Below, in pieces: positions 1 through 37,797 of a DNA stretch of 64,000 nt. Source of the DNA: Ridgeia piscesae (Eukaryota > Annelida > Polychaeta > Sabellida > Siboglinidae); contig JAODUO010000042.1 of assembly GCA_025642075.2 (NCBI GenBank), positions 506,001 to 570,000 on the forward strand, in the 5' to 3' direction. A program made the position numbers and the translations under genes. Under the pieces are notes generated by a model that made no database searches, was not told where the DNA came from, and was given only the letters and a program-made list of their open reading frames with translations. Within the stretch, counting starts at the first letter, position 1. Each line of letters begins with the position of its first letter.

Positions 1-1998
1 CATCAACTACAACAGGTAGAGAGCAGGGACCCCTTGCTGCACACATCAACTACAACAGGTAGAGAGCAGGGACGCCTTGCTACACACATCAACTACAAAG
101 GTAGAGAGCAGGGACCCTTGCTGCACACATCAACTACAAAGGTAGAGAGTAGGGACCCCTTGCTGCACACATCAACTACAAAGGTAGAGAGCAGGGACGC
201 CTTGCTACGCACATCAACTACAACAGGTAGAGAGCAGGGACCCCTTGCTGCACACATCAACTACAAAGGTAGAGAGTAGGGACCCCTTGCTGCACACATC
301 AACTACAAAGGTAGAGAGTAGGGACCCCTTGCTGCACACATCAACTACAAAGGTAGAGAGTAGGGACCCCTTGCTGCACTCATCAACTACAACAGGTAGA
401 GAGCAGGGACGCCTTGCTACGCACATCAACTACAACAGGTAGAGAGCAGGGACCCCTTGCTGCACACATCAACTACAAAGGTAGAGAGCAAGGACCCCTT
501 GCTACACATCAACTACAACAGGTAGAGAGCAGGGACGCCTTGCTACGCACATCAACTACAACAGGTAGAGACAGGGACCCCTTGCTACACACATCAACTA
601 CAACAGGTAGAGAGCAGGGACCCCTTGCTGCACACATCAACTACAAAGGTAGAGAGCAGGGACCCCTTGCTGCACACATCAACTACAAAGGTAGAGAGCA
701 GGGACGCCTTGCTACACACATCAACTACAAAGGTAGAGAGCAGGGACCCCTTGCTGCACATCAACTACAACAGGTAGAGAGCAGGGACCCCTTCTGCACA
801 CATCAACTACAAAGGTAGAGAGCAGGGACCCTTGCTACACACATCAACTACAACAGGTAGAGAGCAGGGACCCCTTGCTGCACATCAACTACAACAGGTA
901 GAGAGCAGGGACGCCTTGCTACACACATCAACTACAACAGGTAGAGAGCAGGGACACCTTGCTGCACACATCAACTACAAAGGTAGAGAGTAGGGACCCC
1001 TTGCTGCACACATCAACTACAAAGATAGAGAGTAGGGACCCCTTGCTGCACTTATCAACTACAACAGGTAGAGATTAGGGACCCTTGCTGCACACATCAA
1101 CTACAAAGGTAGAGAGCAGGGACCCCTTGCTGCACACATCAACTACAAAGATAGAGAGCAGGGACCCCTTGCTGCACACATCAACTACAAAGGTAGAGAG
1201 TAGGGACCCCTTGCTGCACACATCAACTACAACAGGTAGAGAGCAGGGACGCCTTGCTACGCACATCAACTACAACAGATAGAGAGCAGGGACCCCTTGC
1301 TGCACACATCAACTACAAAGGTAGAGAGTAAGGACCCCTTGCTGCACACATCAACTACAAAGGTAGAGAGTAGGGACCCCTTGCTGCACACATCAACTAC
1401 AAAGATAGAGAGTAGGGACCCCTTGCTGCACTCATCAACTACAACAGGTAGAGAGCAGGGACGCCTGGCTACGCACATCAACTACAACAGGTAGAGAGCA
1501 GGGACCCCTTTCTGCACACATCAACTACAACAGGTAGAGAGCAAGGACCCCTTGCTACTCACATCAACTACAACAGGTAGAGAGCAGGGACCCCTTGCTA
1601 CGCACATCAACTACAACAGGTAGAGAACAGGGACCCCTTTCTGCACACATCAACTACAAAGATAGAGTAGGGACCCCTTGCTGCACTCATCAACTACAAC
1701 AGGTAGAGAGCAGGGACGCCTGGCTACGCACATCAACTACAACAGGTAGAGAGCAGGGACCCCTTTCTGCACACATCAACTACAACAGGTAGAGAGCAAG
1801 GACCCCTTGCTACTCACATCAACTACAACAGGTAGAGAGCAGGGACCCCTTGCTACGCACATCAACTACAACAGGTAGAGAGCAGGGACCCCTTGCTACG
1901 CACATCAACTACAACAGGTAGAGAGCAGGGACCCCTTTCTGCACACATCAACTACAAAGATAGAGTAGGGACCACTTGCTGCACTCATCAACTACAAC
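1..1998. repeat. 42/43 bp minisatellite, gene A intron 11 (runs off left edge)
   Basis: About 46 tandem units. Two unit lengths are mixed, 43 bp (ending ...ctacaacag) and 42 bp (ending ...ctacaaag), with a few short variants. Read on the minus strand, each unit is a pyrimidine-rich CTCTCTACCTGTTGTAG followed by TTGATGTGCGTAGCAAGG and the start of exon 12, the same junction seen at 48891 in gene B. Higher-order copies are visible: 1500-1620 recurs at 1759-1875, and the runs of 42 bp units at 245-442 recur at 1085-1282 and 1297-1494. The exon 12 it should feed lies left of the window. Confidence 0.97.
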
Positions 1999-2485
1999 AC
2001 ATGACACCAGTAACAGGTACATGACACCAGTAACGGATACATGACACAAGTAACTGGCACAACACAAGAAACTGACACATGTATCTGACACCTGACACCA
2101 GTAACTGACCCACACATGACACCTGTGACTGACACGTAAGACCAGTAAATGACAAACAACGCCAGTATCCGATACTACATCATTAACCGACACGACACTG
2201 GTAACTAATATATAACACCAGTAGCCAACATATGACACAAGTAGATGATGCATGACACCACCAACCGACATATGATACCACTAACCAACACAAGAAACTA
2301 GTAACCAACACAACACCAGTAACCAGTATTTGACACCGTTAAGTGACACACGACACAAGTAATTGACATGACACCAGTACCTGACACTTGACACAAGTAA
2401 CCAACACAACACCAGTAACTGACATGACACCAGTAACCGACACAGCATAACACCAGTAACCAACACAAGAAATCAATAACCAATA
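1999..2485. repeat. degenerate ~20 bp tandem repeat (acacatgacaccagtaactg type)
   Basis: Some two dozen diverged copies of an ~20 bp motif, acacatgacaccagtaactg. The same motif sits at 49965-50262 in gene B, again between the 42/43 bp array and exon 11, so it predates the gene duplication. Confidence 0.9.
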
Positions 2486-2523
2486 AAACACCATCAACTA
2501 AATGTAGCCGTGGGTATACTCAC

Positions 2524-27161
<24,638 letters not shown>

Positions 27162-27499
27162 AGTCAACACACATCGACGTCTCTATACTTCGCAAGCGTC
27201 TCCCGCTCAAACAGGAAGACGCCGTGACTGGTGGAGCTGATCTGGGTCTCCATAGTAATAACTCGGACAAACAAATCCGGAACGACTGGAATAAGGGATC
27301 CTACCGGGTTTTACCACAAAAGCTTCCCCAGTAGCCGTTTATTGCGTGGCCGTCGCTACATGAGATTGTATTGTTTCAGACTAGGACATCAATTGTGTTT
27401 AAATGCAATTTGTTTGCAAGTCACAAATTAGGAAGCTAATGAAGACTGAAGTGGTGTACGTGGTCAGGGTCCCTGTCAGGGTCGTTCGCAGGGATTTTT

Positions 27500-27645
<146 letters not shown>

Positions 27646-29100
27646 GGTCATATACAAGGGTTGGGCGACTCCTTGTAAATAGCAATCTGACGTAGCTCGT
27701 AGGGCGACAGTTTGTATATATTCAGTATGCTCTACTATGTATATAAACCATCTAATATAATTCACACAGTACGGGCCTTTGTAAATGATACTTAAAATAA
27801 AAGATATACATTTGGTGTCGCCCAATATGTGTGTCGCCATAAGATAAAGTTAAAACTGAAATACACTAGTATTTTGTTACCACGTGTCTACTACTTTATT
27901 GTATTGACTGTAGGAGAGCACTGTCTTGTATATCATTTCTTACATTGTCGATTTATTTAATACACTTGTCTACTACGAGTGCACTTTCAAGGGTTTTAGG
28001 GCGAGGACATGTGCTCATGTCCACACGCTTTCCCCTTGCTTAGAACCTATAACTAGCATACTTTGTTAGAGTAGTTCATATGGTGGGTTTCCCCCACCTG
28101 CGTGTGGTCGGTTCCCACACCTTTGCTTTTAGTCTGTGTGTTTGTTATAACGTGTATAACTGTGATGACATTGTATACTATTGTATTGGAATTATTTTGT
28201 GCTAGAGTTGGCTTACTTTGAAGCTCACATACAAACATATATCTGACTTGTGTTTTCAGCAAACTAGCCACGTCTCTGTGTCACAAATGTTGTTGATAGA
28301 GTTGTCCCACATAAAAGTAGTTTTGCATAAATTTAACCTAATAGATGTTACATATTTAGCACAAAGATATCATACAGAAGAAAGACGATCAGTAAAATTA
28401 CACTTTTTACATGTGCCGAGTTATTGATTTATCTCGAACAAACCGATGAGGCGAACAGGGCGTGTAAGTCTCAGGCGTGAAAACGAGGCTGGGGCAGTTG
28501 GGGCAGGAAATCCATATTGTCCATGTTAACATTATAGAACTTTGTTTTGTTGTTAATAATCGAACTGTTCCCAAATAGCGTGTTTCAGTTATATTGTCCG
28601 AATGATTATTACAAGCAGAAGCAATGGAACACTATGCCGGTGAGAATGATCACGGAAATCATGAATTTTAATCGATTATTATGGTGGTTGCCATGCCCAT
28701 GGCATATGATTAGCTGCAAGTCAGGCCAAGTGCCAAATACTTGTGTTTGGCGATCTTGACTAATAATGAAGAGTGCCATATTTTCGCGAAGTACAACCTG
28801 CATATCTGGGGCAAACGTATACGTGTGTTATGATTACGTGCATTTAGACAACTTGTCAGATATGTGCTTATCGAAACCACAACGTACAGCAATGTAAAAT
28901 GCAAATCCCGTAAGACACATACGGCCTAAAATCGTGTTTATTATCTGCACTACGTAAAGCGCTATATGTCTAAGATGGTGTGGTAAACTCAATATTAAAT
29001 CGGACATTTAAGATAAGAAAGGTCTATAACGACTAGAAAAATGTAAGCGCGACAGCGCAAATGCTGTCATGCGTCTATATGCACCCATGCCTGCATGCAT
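27646..29100. other. Intergenic, mostly unrecognised
   Basis: No gene seen. 28095-28310 is the second copy of the dispersed repeat at 26541-26712. The remainder shows no coding or repeat structure that I can name. Confidence 0.6.
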
Positions 29101-29101
29101 A

Positions 29102-29136
<35 letters not shown>

Positions 29137-29180
29137 CGAACACATACTATGCACTCATCTCGTGCATGCACGCACGCAAA
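29101..29180. repeat. (GCAC)n microsatellite
   Basis: gcacgcac run at 29101-29138, with a shorter one at 29165-29178. Confidence 0.95.
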
Positions 29181-29483
29181 TCTATAAGAGAAAAAAAATA
29201 AAAGTTCGCCAATTTGAACGCAGTCTGGTAATTATTTCAAAGTATTTATAGGGGTCGGTCACATGTGGGGTGACCTGGTGGCGTAGTGACCCCCACTGTG
29301 TGATGTAGGTATTAAGTACCAATACCGTTGAGGCATGCTTGCTGTGACAATATACTGATGTACCTGTGGTGTTGTTTATATCAGGTGTAAATAAATAAAA
29401 CTAAATGTCATTAAATTGGCCTATTTCAATCACATTGGTCTCGCATTGTTGCTTTGCATAGGATATATGTGACAGTTGGCGCA

Positions 29484-29500
29484 TGTGTGTGAGAGTGTGT

Positions 29501-29534
<34 letters not shown>

Positions 29535-29541
29535 GTGTGTG

Positions 29542-29573
<32 letters not shown>

Positions 29574-29581
29574 TGCGTGTA
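29484..29581. repeat. (GT)n(GCGT)n microsatellite
   Basis: GT dinucleotides with three single-base interruptions, passing into gcgtgcgt. Confidence 0.95.
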
Positions 29582-29589
29582 TAGTCTAA

Positions 29590-31610
29590 GGCCCTGCGCG
29601 GGCTGGAAATGTGAGCCCACAGCCTGCCCCCCCGCCCCACAGTAACTTGGCCTGCAGTCAGCCCGCACCGCAAATTTTGCCCCACTACCCCCCCAAGAAT
29701 TGTTTTACTTTTGTTATTAAATACCTATTAATCTATTACAGCCAATATCTTGAAACAAATGTTATGATAAATACATTGGACATGGTTATCAAGAAATGAA
29801 AAGTTTCTGCTAAGAGTCAGCAATGCCAATTTGAGATCATTCAGGCCTTGTTTAGTAATATTTACACAGATTAGCACTTGTGGGTACTGGGCAGTAAAAC
29901 TGGGCACCACCAGCCTGCTAATTGCCTTTGTGTGTTAGAGAAGGTCTGGCTCAGATAAGCAAGCCCTTTTGTCCAAGCCAGGTATCCCAAATTAAATAGG
30001 TCTCCTTGGGAATTGTTCAAACATCACTCAGCCTAGCAAAACAGGGAACCTGGTGAATGGTGATACTGGAGAACCTAAATCAACTTGAATGTTAGTTAGG
30101 TCTGGCATCATTGATATGATTGTGTAAAAAGAGCAGTCTGTAGCGACCTGTGCCACAATAACATTATTTTGCTACCTTATTTCTTACTGTTGTCAAAGAT
30201 TCAAAAGATCTTTATGGTGCTCGTGTATGTAAGACCAAACCTTTGTATTAACTAGACAGTGTCTGAATAAAATTATTTTGTGACTTTATTTTCTGTGACT
30301 TTCCTAGGCAAAATTTTAATTTCTTTCTGTGATTTCTTTTGTTGTGAATTATTCTATGTACATTCTAATGAATGACAAAAGCTGGCTGGGCAAAACAACA
30401 AAACAGTGAAATATTATGAATGTTTTCAACAGTGTTACCAAACTGTTCTGTTATCATCATCTGGCATCATGTTGTTTACCAAAACGTCATGGTTAGCACA
30501 TGTTATCATAACACAGTGAAACGCGCGTGCGCGCGCGCGCACACACACACACACACATGCGAACACGCACACGCACACGCACACACAATAGCGTACTCAA
30601 TGTGATTTAGAACCACAGAGTGTCTGTTCTACTGTGCGATCAATGTATCTGTGTAAACGGAGTGCAATTATAGAATTCTCTATAATATTATGATGATTTA
30701 AAAATGGTTGATACTGTTGCTGCATTTAAACGTAGATGCAACAATCTTTCATTTAAGAAATATCCGGTTGTGGACCATCTGTCTTATCTACATTACCGGT
30801 ATGTCTAAAGATGTTTACTGATGTTATACTTTGAATACGAATTTGTAACCATTATTTAATATGTGTCATGGGTAAATTGACACAAAAGTCATTGACTTCA
30901 AATGTACCCCTTACAAAAAATTATAGATTGTAGTATTTTAGTTAAATTTGCCATGTTTGTATTGCATTTTATTGTTGGTAACAATGTTCTGTTCTGAGTA
31001 CAATGTTTTGAATAAACTCAGATATATTAATTTAAACATGCACACATGCTTCTCTTAATTTTACTGTACATTACATACCCTATATTTGTAACAGACGTGT
31101 TTCTAATCATTGCAAGCAGGGGAAGTGGTAGAAATAATGGAATAGTATCGTTGTATCGACCAGAAGAGACCAGTAAGGCAGTGGTGCAGGGAGCAGAGAT
31201 GGCTATGTTTCTCTTTTATAACTAGCAAATATTGGAATAAATATGCTAAAAAACAATGACAATATTATAAATAAATAAATATGATAAAATAACATTGCAA
31301 TGGCTGTGGTAAGGGCTGTCATAAGACAAGTCAGCCAATGATTAATTTCTGATGCATGATTTAAGGGCATGCTGGGTTCTTACAGTTGGCATTTTGTACC
31401 TCCTTCCAGAGAGGAGAAGGACGTAAAAGAAGTGGGTGGTGTCAGACAAGATTATCTTTGCCATTTGCAGTGTTCTTAATTTGTGGAAATGCTCCATGCT
31501 GGTGTATATCCTGTTTAATTCCTGTGCATCCGTATTCAATAAATGGGTTGACAAGAGTGACATAAGCTTTTTCTCTTAGAACTTGCGGACAATATTTCAG
31601 ATTTTCCCCC
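29590..31610. other. Intergenic, unrecognised
   Basis: No gene seen apart from an alternating CG/CA run at 30523-30590. 30700-30790 on the plus strand reads MVDTVAAFKRRCNNLSF, faintly like the C-terminal end of a LINE reverse transcriptase, but this is too short to call. Confidence 0.5.
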
Positions 31611-31613
31611 AAC

Positions 31614-31614
<1 letters not shown>

Positions 31615-31659
<45 letters not shown>

Positions 31660-31660
31660 A
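31615..31660. repeat. (CT)n microsatellite
   Basis: About 40 bp of uninterrupted CT. Confidence 0.95.
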
Positions 31661-33577
31661 CACACACTCTCTTGCTCTTTTTCTCTTTCTCTCGCACTGT
31701 CTCTTGTAGCCAACCAAACATGACAAGCCTTGATATTGCCACTGCATATTCTACGCTGACCTCAAGAAGAGTTATTACTGTTGCACTTAATGTGATGACC
31801 TGGCAGAACTCTGATGCTGGGCAGAAACATGTTATCTGCATTCTTCTACAGCCCACATGTAGGTTTTATGTCATAGTTATTTGGGTTGCATATTAATTCC
31901 TGTTTGTTTGGCAACCAAGATGCATGCCATTTACGAAGAAAGCATTAATATTTGTGCATATATACATTGATACATACACAGACTTGACTATAGTTCGATG
32001 CATTTCAGAGATGTCACAAAAGCAGCTGAATTTATTAAATAGAATCAATGCGTGTGCACACAACATGTAATGTTTGCATAAGGAACACCAGCAGGGTGTG
32101 AACCTGCCACACACAACACTGAATCGATATTACCCTAAACAATCTAAGTGAACAAAATGGTTAGACCAACAACTGACAATGCTTTTGCATTACAACACAG
32201 TATTCTAAATGCACAGTATTCTAAATGCAACCAGTCACAACTGTATTTAATATTATTAGATTTTTTTAAATTTATATCATCTGACAGGAATACAGTTATT
32301 AAAAATATAAAAAAGTATGCACATCTTCACTTTTTTGTTTTGAACTCTTCTTTTGTGGAAACACATCATCCGTCACTATGGCTGTCAAACACCCTATTTG
32401 AACGATTGTTTCTACCTGAAAAAGTGACAAATTACAAAACCAGTACAGTTGTTTCCCACAAGCATGAGTTCCTAATGGTGGTTATCACAACAGGACATTT
32501 TGCATTGCCTAACAATATCCAGCATTTTCTCTAGTTGATTATCCTCTGTATGTCTAATGACATCCCAAATATGAATAGGGTATGTGTCATTTAATACATA
32601 TTAGGTTTTATGTGGGATATGTGTGTGTAAAATAGTTATGACATTGCTTTATTGACTAATACAATGCAACTTTATAATAGGATTGACGTAGACTTGTTCA
32701 AATTAATGTCTTCGCAAGAGTGACACTGTTGGTGGCACTGCAGTCAAGTAACAATTCTTATTTATTCTGCTCATTTCTCCTGTTCAAGGTTTCTGTTTGT
32801 GGCCATATTCTCCTGGTCTATCCCATATCCTTTTTTCTTGTTCAGTGTCTCTGTGCCAGGTGGCCTTCTAATAGTTATTAAAATATAATGAACAAAAGCA
32901 AAATAATAAAAATCCATCAATACATAGATGTATTTTAAATAAAGACTACATGAAAGTCCTCCAAGATAATGTATAGTTAAGCAGTAACTACTATTTATTA
33001 CAGGTTCAAGCATTTTTATATCTTTCAGTAATATATCTTTCCACAAACAAAATATAGAACGAATTAATTAAAGTTTATTGTGAAAAACAGAATTTTATAA
33101 AGATAAAATCCATAAAAATATGTAATTTATAATATTTATATAAATTAAAAAGAGGGTATCCGGAAGTGGGAGACACTGGGAACATTCTGCCTATAGTACA
33201 TTAGTACATAGTACAGTATCTAATGTATCTTCTTGGGCTCGGGACTCCGCTTTGGTTGCTCCTTACAACGTTCCCCTGGCGAGAAATGTCACGACCTTCA
33301 ACCCTCACAACTGACCACTGTGCTACGAGAAAGGGAGGGAGTATCTGCCCCTAAGCCCGGCGTTCCATTGCCGGATGTGACCCTCCATATTGCGAGCATC
33401 ACGTGATACACCCTTTGCCACGAGGCATCGAATACACATCAGTTACAATTATAGTAGAAATTTCCTTTCTTTATATACCATATAGTGTTTGACAGGCGAG
33501 ATTGTGGTGTCAACTTGTCTTAACTTAAACTGATATAACTATTTCCAATGATGTTATTTATATTGTAGAATGGCGTT
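31661..33577. other. Intergenic, unrecognised
   Basis: AT-rich except for a GC-richer patch at 33160-33430. A 128-codon frame at 32148-32534 has AT-driven composition and no recognisable domain. Confidence 0.5.
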
Positions 33578-34322
33578 AAAACATCGTTCATATGTTATAT
33601 TGTATCATATGATACATTAAACATGTTAACATGTGAAACTATAATTATTCATCCATTCACAGTTATGGATAGGTATGTTTTACACCAGGCGACGTGAAAC
33701 CAAGATGGCGCACACATCGTCGCCATTTTGTCCTTCATAAAATGTAACAAGGAATTACTTTTAAATGTTGATACATAATTCGTATAATTCTAAATAACTC
33801 AAATTTGTAAACAAGAATACATAACATAAAACAATAAACATATAATTAACAGATGTAGACTAAGACAACTTTAGTTATATTATTAAAGATATTATCGACA
33901 CCAATCAGCATAATGATCATAATTTTGTTTTCCACATGCGTGTTGGCTTAAACAGGCAAAACATCGTTTATATGTTACATTATAGCATATGATACATTAA
34001 ACATGTTACATGTGAACCTATAGTTATTCATCCATACAGATTTATGGATAGGAATGTTTTACAACAGGCGACGTGAAACCAAGATGGCGCACACATCGTC
34101 GCCATTTTGTCCTTCATAAAATGTAACAAGGAATTACTTTAAATGTTGATACATAATTCCATTATAACTCAACTTGGTAAACAAGAATACATAACATAAA
34201 ATAATAAACATATAACAGATGTAGACTAAGCCAATTTATTTTATTTAAGATATTATCAACACCGATCAGCATAGTGATCATAATTTTGTTTTCCAAATAC
34301 GTGTTAGTTTAAACAGGCAAAA
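33578..34322. repeat. ~380 bp tandem duplication (two copies)
   Basis: 33578-33957 and 33958-34322 align end to end at high identity with small indels. Each copy holds caagatggcg and cgccattttg 10 bp apart (33701-33730, 34080-34109), two facing YY1-like AAGATGGC sites. The origin may be a transposon or a duplicated regulatory block. Confidence 0.9.
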
Positions 34323-34670
34323 GCACTTGTCCCAACAATGGTATTGACTTTAGGGACAAAAACTAGAAATGGTCGAAGCTAGGCAACCTTTCTCATCGGA
34401 GTAAGCAATGAATTTAAAGATAATACGATATCGGACAGGAAGACAATGCAATGACTTTAGAAGCCGCATATAACGAATAAAACATGGAGACCTATAGTCT
34501 CAATCCTTTGCTAAGCAATTCTGAACACACTGTAATTTTGTGATGCTGTTAAAGGTAAAATTATGGTAGAGGGGGATTACAACAGAAACATGCATTGAAT
34601 CACGAATATGATTATATAAAAAATAATGGAACGTACGAGCATTAGTTGTCTTTTCACCACAAACGATAAA

Positions 34671-34795
34671 GGGAGGGAGGGAGGGAGGGAGGGAGGGAGG
34701 GAGGGAGGGAGGGAGGGAGGGAGGGAGGGAGGGAGGGAGGGAGGGAGGGAGGGAGGGAGGGAGGGAGGGAGGGAGGGAGGGAGGGAGGGAGGGAG
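34671..34795. repeat. (GGGA)31 tetranucleotide repeat
   Basis: 125 bp of perfect GGGA units. The G-rich strand satisfies the G-quadruplex pattern many times over. Confidence 0.98.
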
Positions 34796-35035
34796 TAATA
34801 CTTTAATGTTCATGTTTTATTTAGTTTATATCTTAATGGATGTAGCATTATTGGAAAAGTATATTTTGTCCCGTAACATGCAGCTCTGACATAATTGTTT
34901 TGGCGTATCATGTTTATTGAAATATTACAGATATTGATAGTTGGCCAGGATGTTATCGAATCACAAATTTGGAATAACCCGAATACAACTGAGTCTTTGG
35001 GCAAAGTAAACCGGTAGGCTTAAGTACTGCCGTTA

Positions 35036-35148
35036 CACACACACGCACGCACGCACGCACGCACGCACGCACACAAGACACACACACACACACACACACG
35101 GTAGACCTAAATACTGCACACACACACAGCATGCACGCACACACAACA

Positions 35149-35201
<53 letters not shown>

Positions 35202-35356
35202 AGTACAGTACAGTACAGTACAGTACAGTCACACACACACACCACACACACACCACACACACCACACACACCACACACACACACACACACCACACAGACA
35301 CCACACACACACACACACACACACACACCACACACCACACACACCACACACACACA

Positions 35357-35419
<63 letters not shown>

Positions 35420-35437
35420 ACCACCACACACACCACA

Positions 35438-35479
<42 letters not shown>

Positions 35480-35875
35480 CACACATCACACCACACACCA
35501 CACACCACACACCACACACCACACACCACACACCACACACACACACCACACCACACACCACACACACCACATACACACACACCACATACACACACACACA
35601 CAAACCCACACACACACCATTCACCACACCACACACACCACTCACCACACACCACACACAAACACACCACACACCACACACCACACACCACACACCACAC
35701 ACACCACACACACCACACATACGTCCCACCGCACACACACCACACATACGTCACACCACACGACACCACACCACATCACACCACACACACACCACACACA
35801 CACACACCACACACCACACACACACACACACACACCACACACCACACACCACACACCACACACCACACACACATA
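35036..35875. repeat. CA-rich simple-sequence tract
   Basis: (GCAC)n, (AC)n, a (CAGTA)n run at 35200-35228, then ACC/ACACC mixtures over ~840 bp. Confidence 0.97.
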
Positions 35876-35879
35876 CACT

Positions 35880-36978
35880 AAATTAAATTACGAAATCTGT
35901 GACCGAACGTATCTAAACACAAAATAACGTCGACAACAGACGACGCATTCAGAATCCACATGACAGTATTGTTCACGTTAGGAACTATTAACATACAACA
36001 TTTGTTGTTCAATTCATGCGCGCATCTTCAGCACTGAACTGCCACGCCCTATAGGCTATATACATTCACTTGCCACGCCCGTCTTCTCAACGTATAAAGT
36101 ATGACATTTAGTTGTATGTGTAGCTTGATGATATATCCAAATATAATAACATGCAATATCATGTAACACAAGAAACTTAACACATACATAAAACTAATAA
36201 TGTAAATGCAACAAAACAATCTTACCAGGCCGCTGGTGATAATTTACTACTGGGTCCCGATACTAGGTGTTGACTGGTCGCTGGCCCAGGACACGTGTGC
36301 CTAACAGGTTGTCCACTTTATCCAGCTGGGCGTGATTTTAAACACTAGTGCCCTCAGTGACTATGAGCCAGGGATACATGACAACGAGATAGATGACTAG
36401 CTCTGTGATTAGACGACTAGCAAAACAATTAAACAACACCTATTAGGTTATATTCCCCTTGTATTATTAACCCAATTCACTCTATATAGAATTATAGACA
36501 AACAAAGTATTAAATTACTTAATTAATAAACTAGAACGTTGTTTGCTTGTTTTCTGTGAAATAAAAATGATTCATCCAATATTCGTGCGAATTACACATT
36601 GAACACAATTCCTCTACAATGAATCGGGACGCAACCGCAACACGCGGTTAAAATAGTAAGTTCTTTTTTCAATTCATGCGAATTAACATTGAACAAAATA
36701 TTATTACAATTAATCGGAATGCGACCGCACATTAACGCAGTTAAAATGGTAATTTTGTATGAGCTTCACTTGCTTCTCATAAAGGTTTTCTTCCAAATTA
36801 TAGCGACACTACATAAGACGTCTATTAAAAACTGCAACAGTTTCTTGTATACCGAATGGTGAACAGAACACTGGCACACTCCCATAATTGTCGACATGTT
36901 AGCAAAAAGTATAAATCTCTGTTCACGACTTCATTTTAATTTCATATAATTATCTAAATAATTACTGGTTATTTTCAA
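35880..36978. other. Intergenic, unrecognised
   Basis: AT-rich. A ~90 bp segment is repeated at about 36560-36655 and 36665-36750 (aattcatgcgaattacaca-like, then aatcgg..gcgaccgcaac). No gene seen. Confidence 0.5.
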
Positions 36979-37016
36979 CGATTCCACCGGCGAACAGGAG
37001 TTCGCCGGTGGAATCG
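36979..37016. repeat. Perfect 17 bp hairpin with 4 nt loop
   Basis: cgattccaccggcgaac, loop agga, then its exact complement. GC-rich in an AT-rich setting. No T-run follows. Confidence 0.95.
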
Positions 37017-37600
37017 CTACGCTTCGCCTCGGTGCGTTGCTATTCAGATTCGGTTGTTTTAATTATTTTTGAGGGGGTGCATGGGGACGAGTATGGCTGC
37101 AGTGGACTTGACGATATGTTGTTAAATCACAAACATTACATTACTTTTAATATTAAGGCTATAAATGTTTGCTCGGCTCAGTGTTCAATACTGCATGTTT
37201 CTAGGGACATCACTGACCTGACGTCACTGAGACGCCGGATCAACGATTAATGAATGACAACCGAAACACCGGCCCGCGATCTCTGATCGTCCCTCGTCTT
37301 CACCTATGGCAACGGCGCATCATGGGACCGATGAACATCGCTTGAAGCGTCATTCGCCTTCAGTGACATTGTAGGCCTTTATGTGATCCGAAACTAGGTG
37401 TTTCTCATAGTCGACAGAGAAGCGCTCGCTCCGACCGAACAACAAAACGAAACGTCTGTCGGACATCCGCGATTCTCCGACAAGAAGACGTCAAGTGCGA
37501 GAGATATGTTGTTGATGTCATTGATTGTCATCTGCGTCTGTCAAAACATCCATGCACCGATCTGCCAATGGTCGAAACACGAAACATTTCTAACGATCAG

Positions 37601-37797
37601 TGATGATGACGACGGGAATTTCACTAAGTGTTGCCATGATGACGTTCTTTATAGACATGAACAATACAGTCATGTCATCGTTTACGTACGTGAACAATGC
37701 TGTCACATGGATTCTGAACGCGTGATGATGACGACGGGAAATCCGTTGAGTGTTGCAATGATGACAATTACGTTCTTTGTAGACATGAACATTGATT
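37601..37797. repeat. ~75 bp direct repeat
   Basis: gatgatgacgacgggaa (37601 and 37722) starts two aligned segments that also share atgatga..ttacgttcttt and agacatgaac. This accounts for the repetitive frames 37398-37814. Confidence 0.7.

Noticed and set aside
34..818. Open frames such as 34-279 and 414-818 in the array
   Set aside because: They read the antisense of the minisatellite (HTSTTKVESRDP) and begin and end within repeat variants.
1..1998. CRISPR-like array of short repeats
   Set aside because: Units abut with no unique spacers and the unit contains a splice acceptor and exon start; the setting is a eukaryotic intron.
32148..32534. 128-codon plus-strand frame
   Set aside because: AT-driven composition, no motif, no splice or promoter support. 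Could be chance in a 15 kb spacer.
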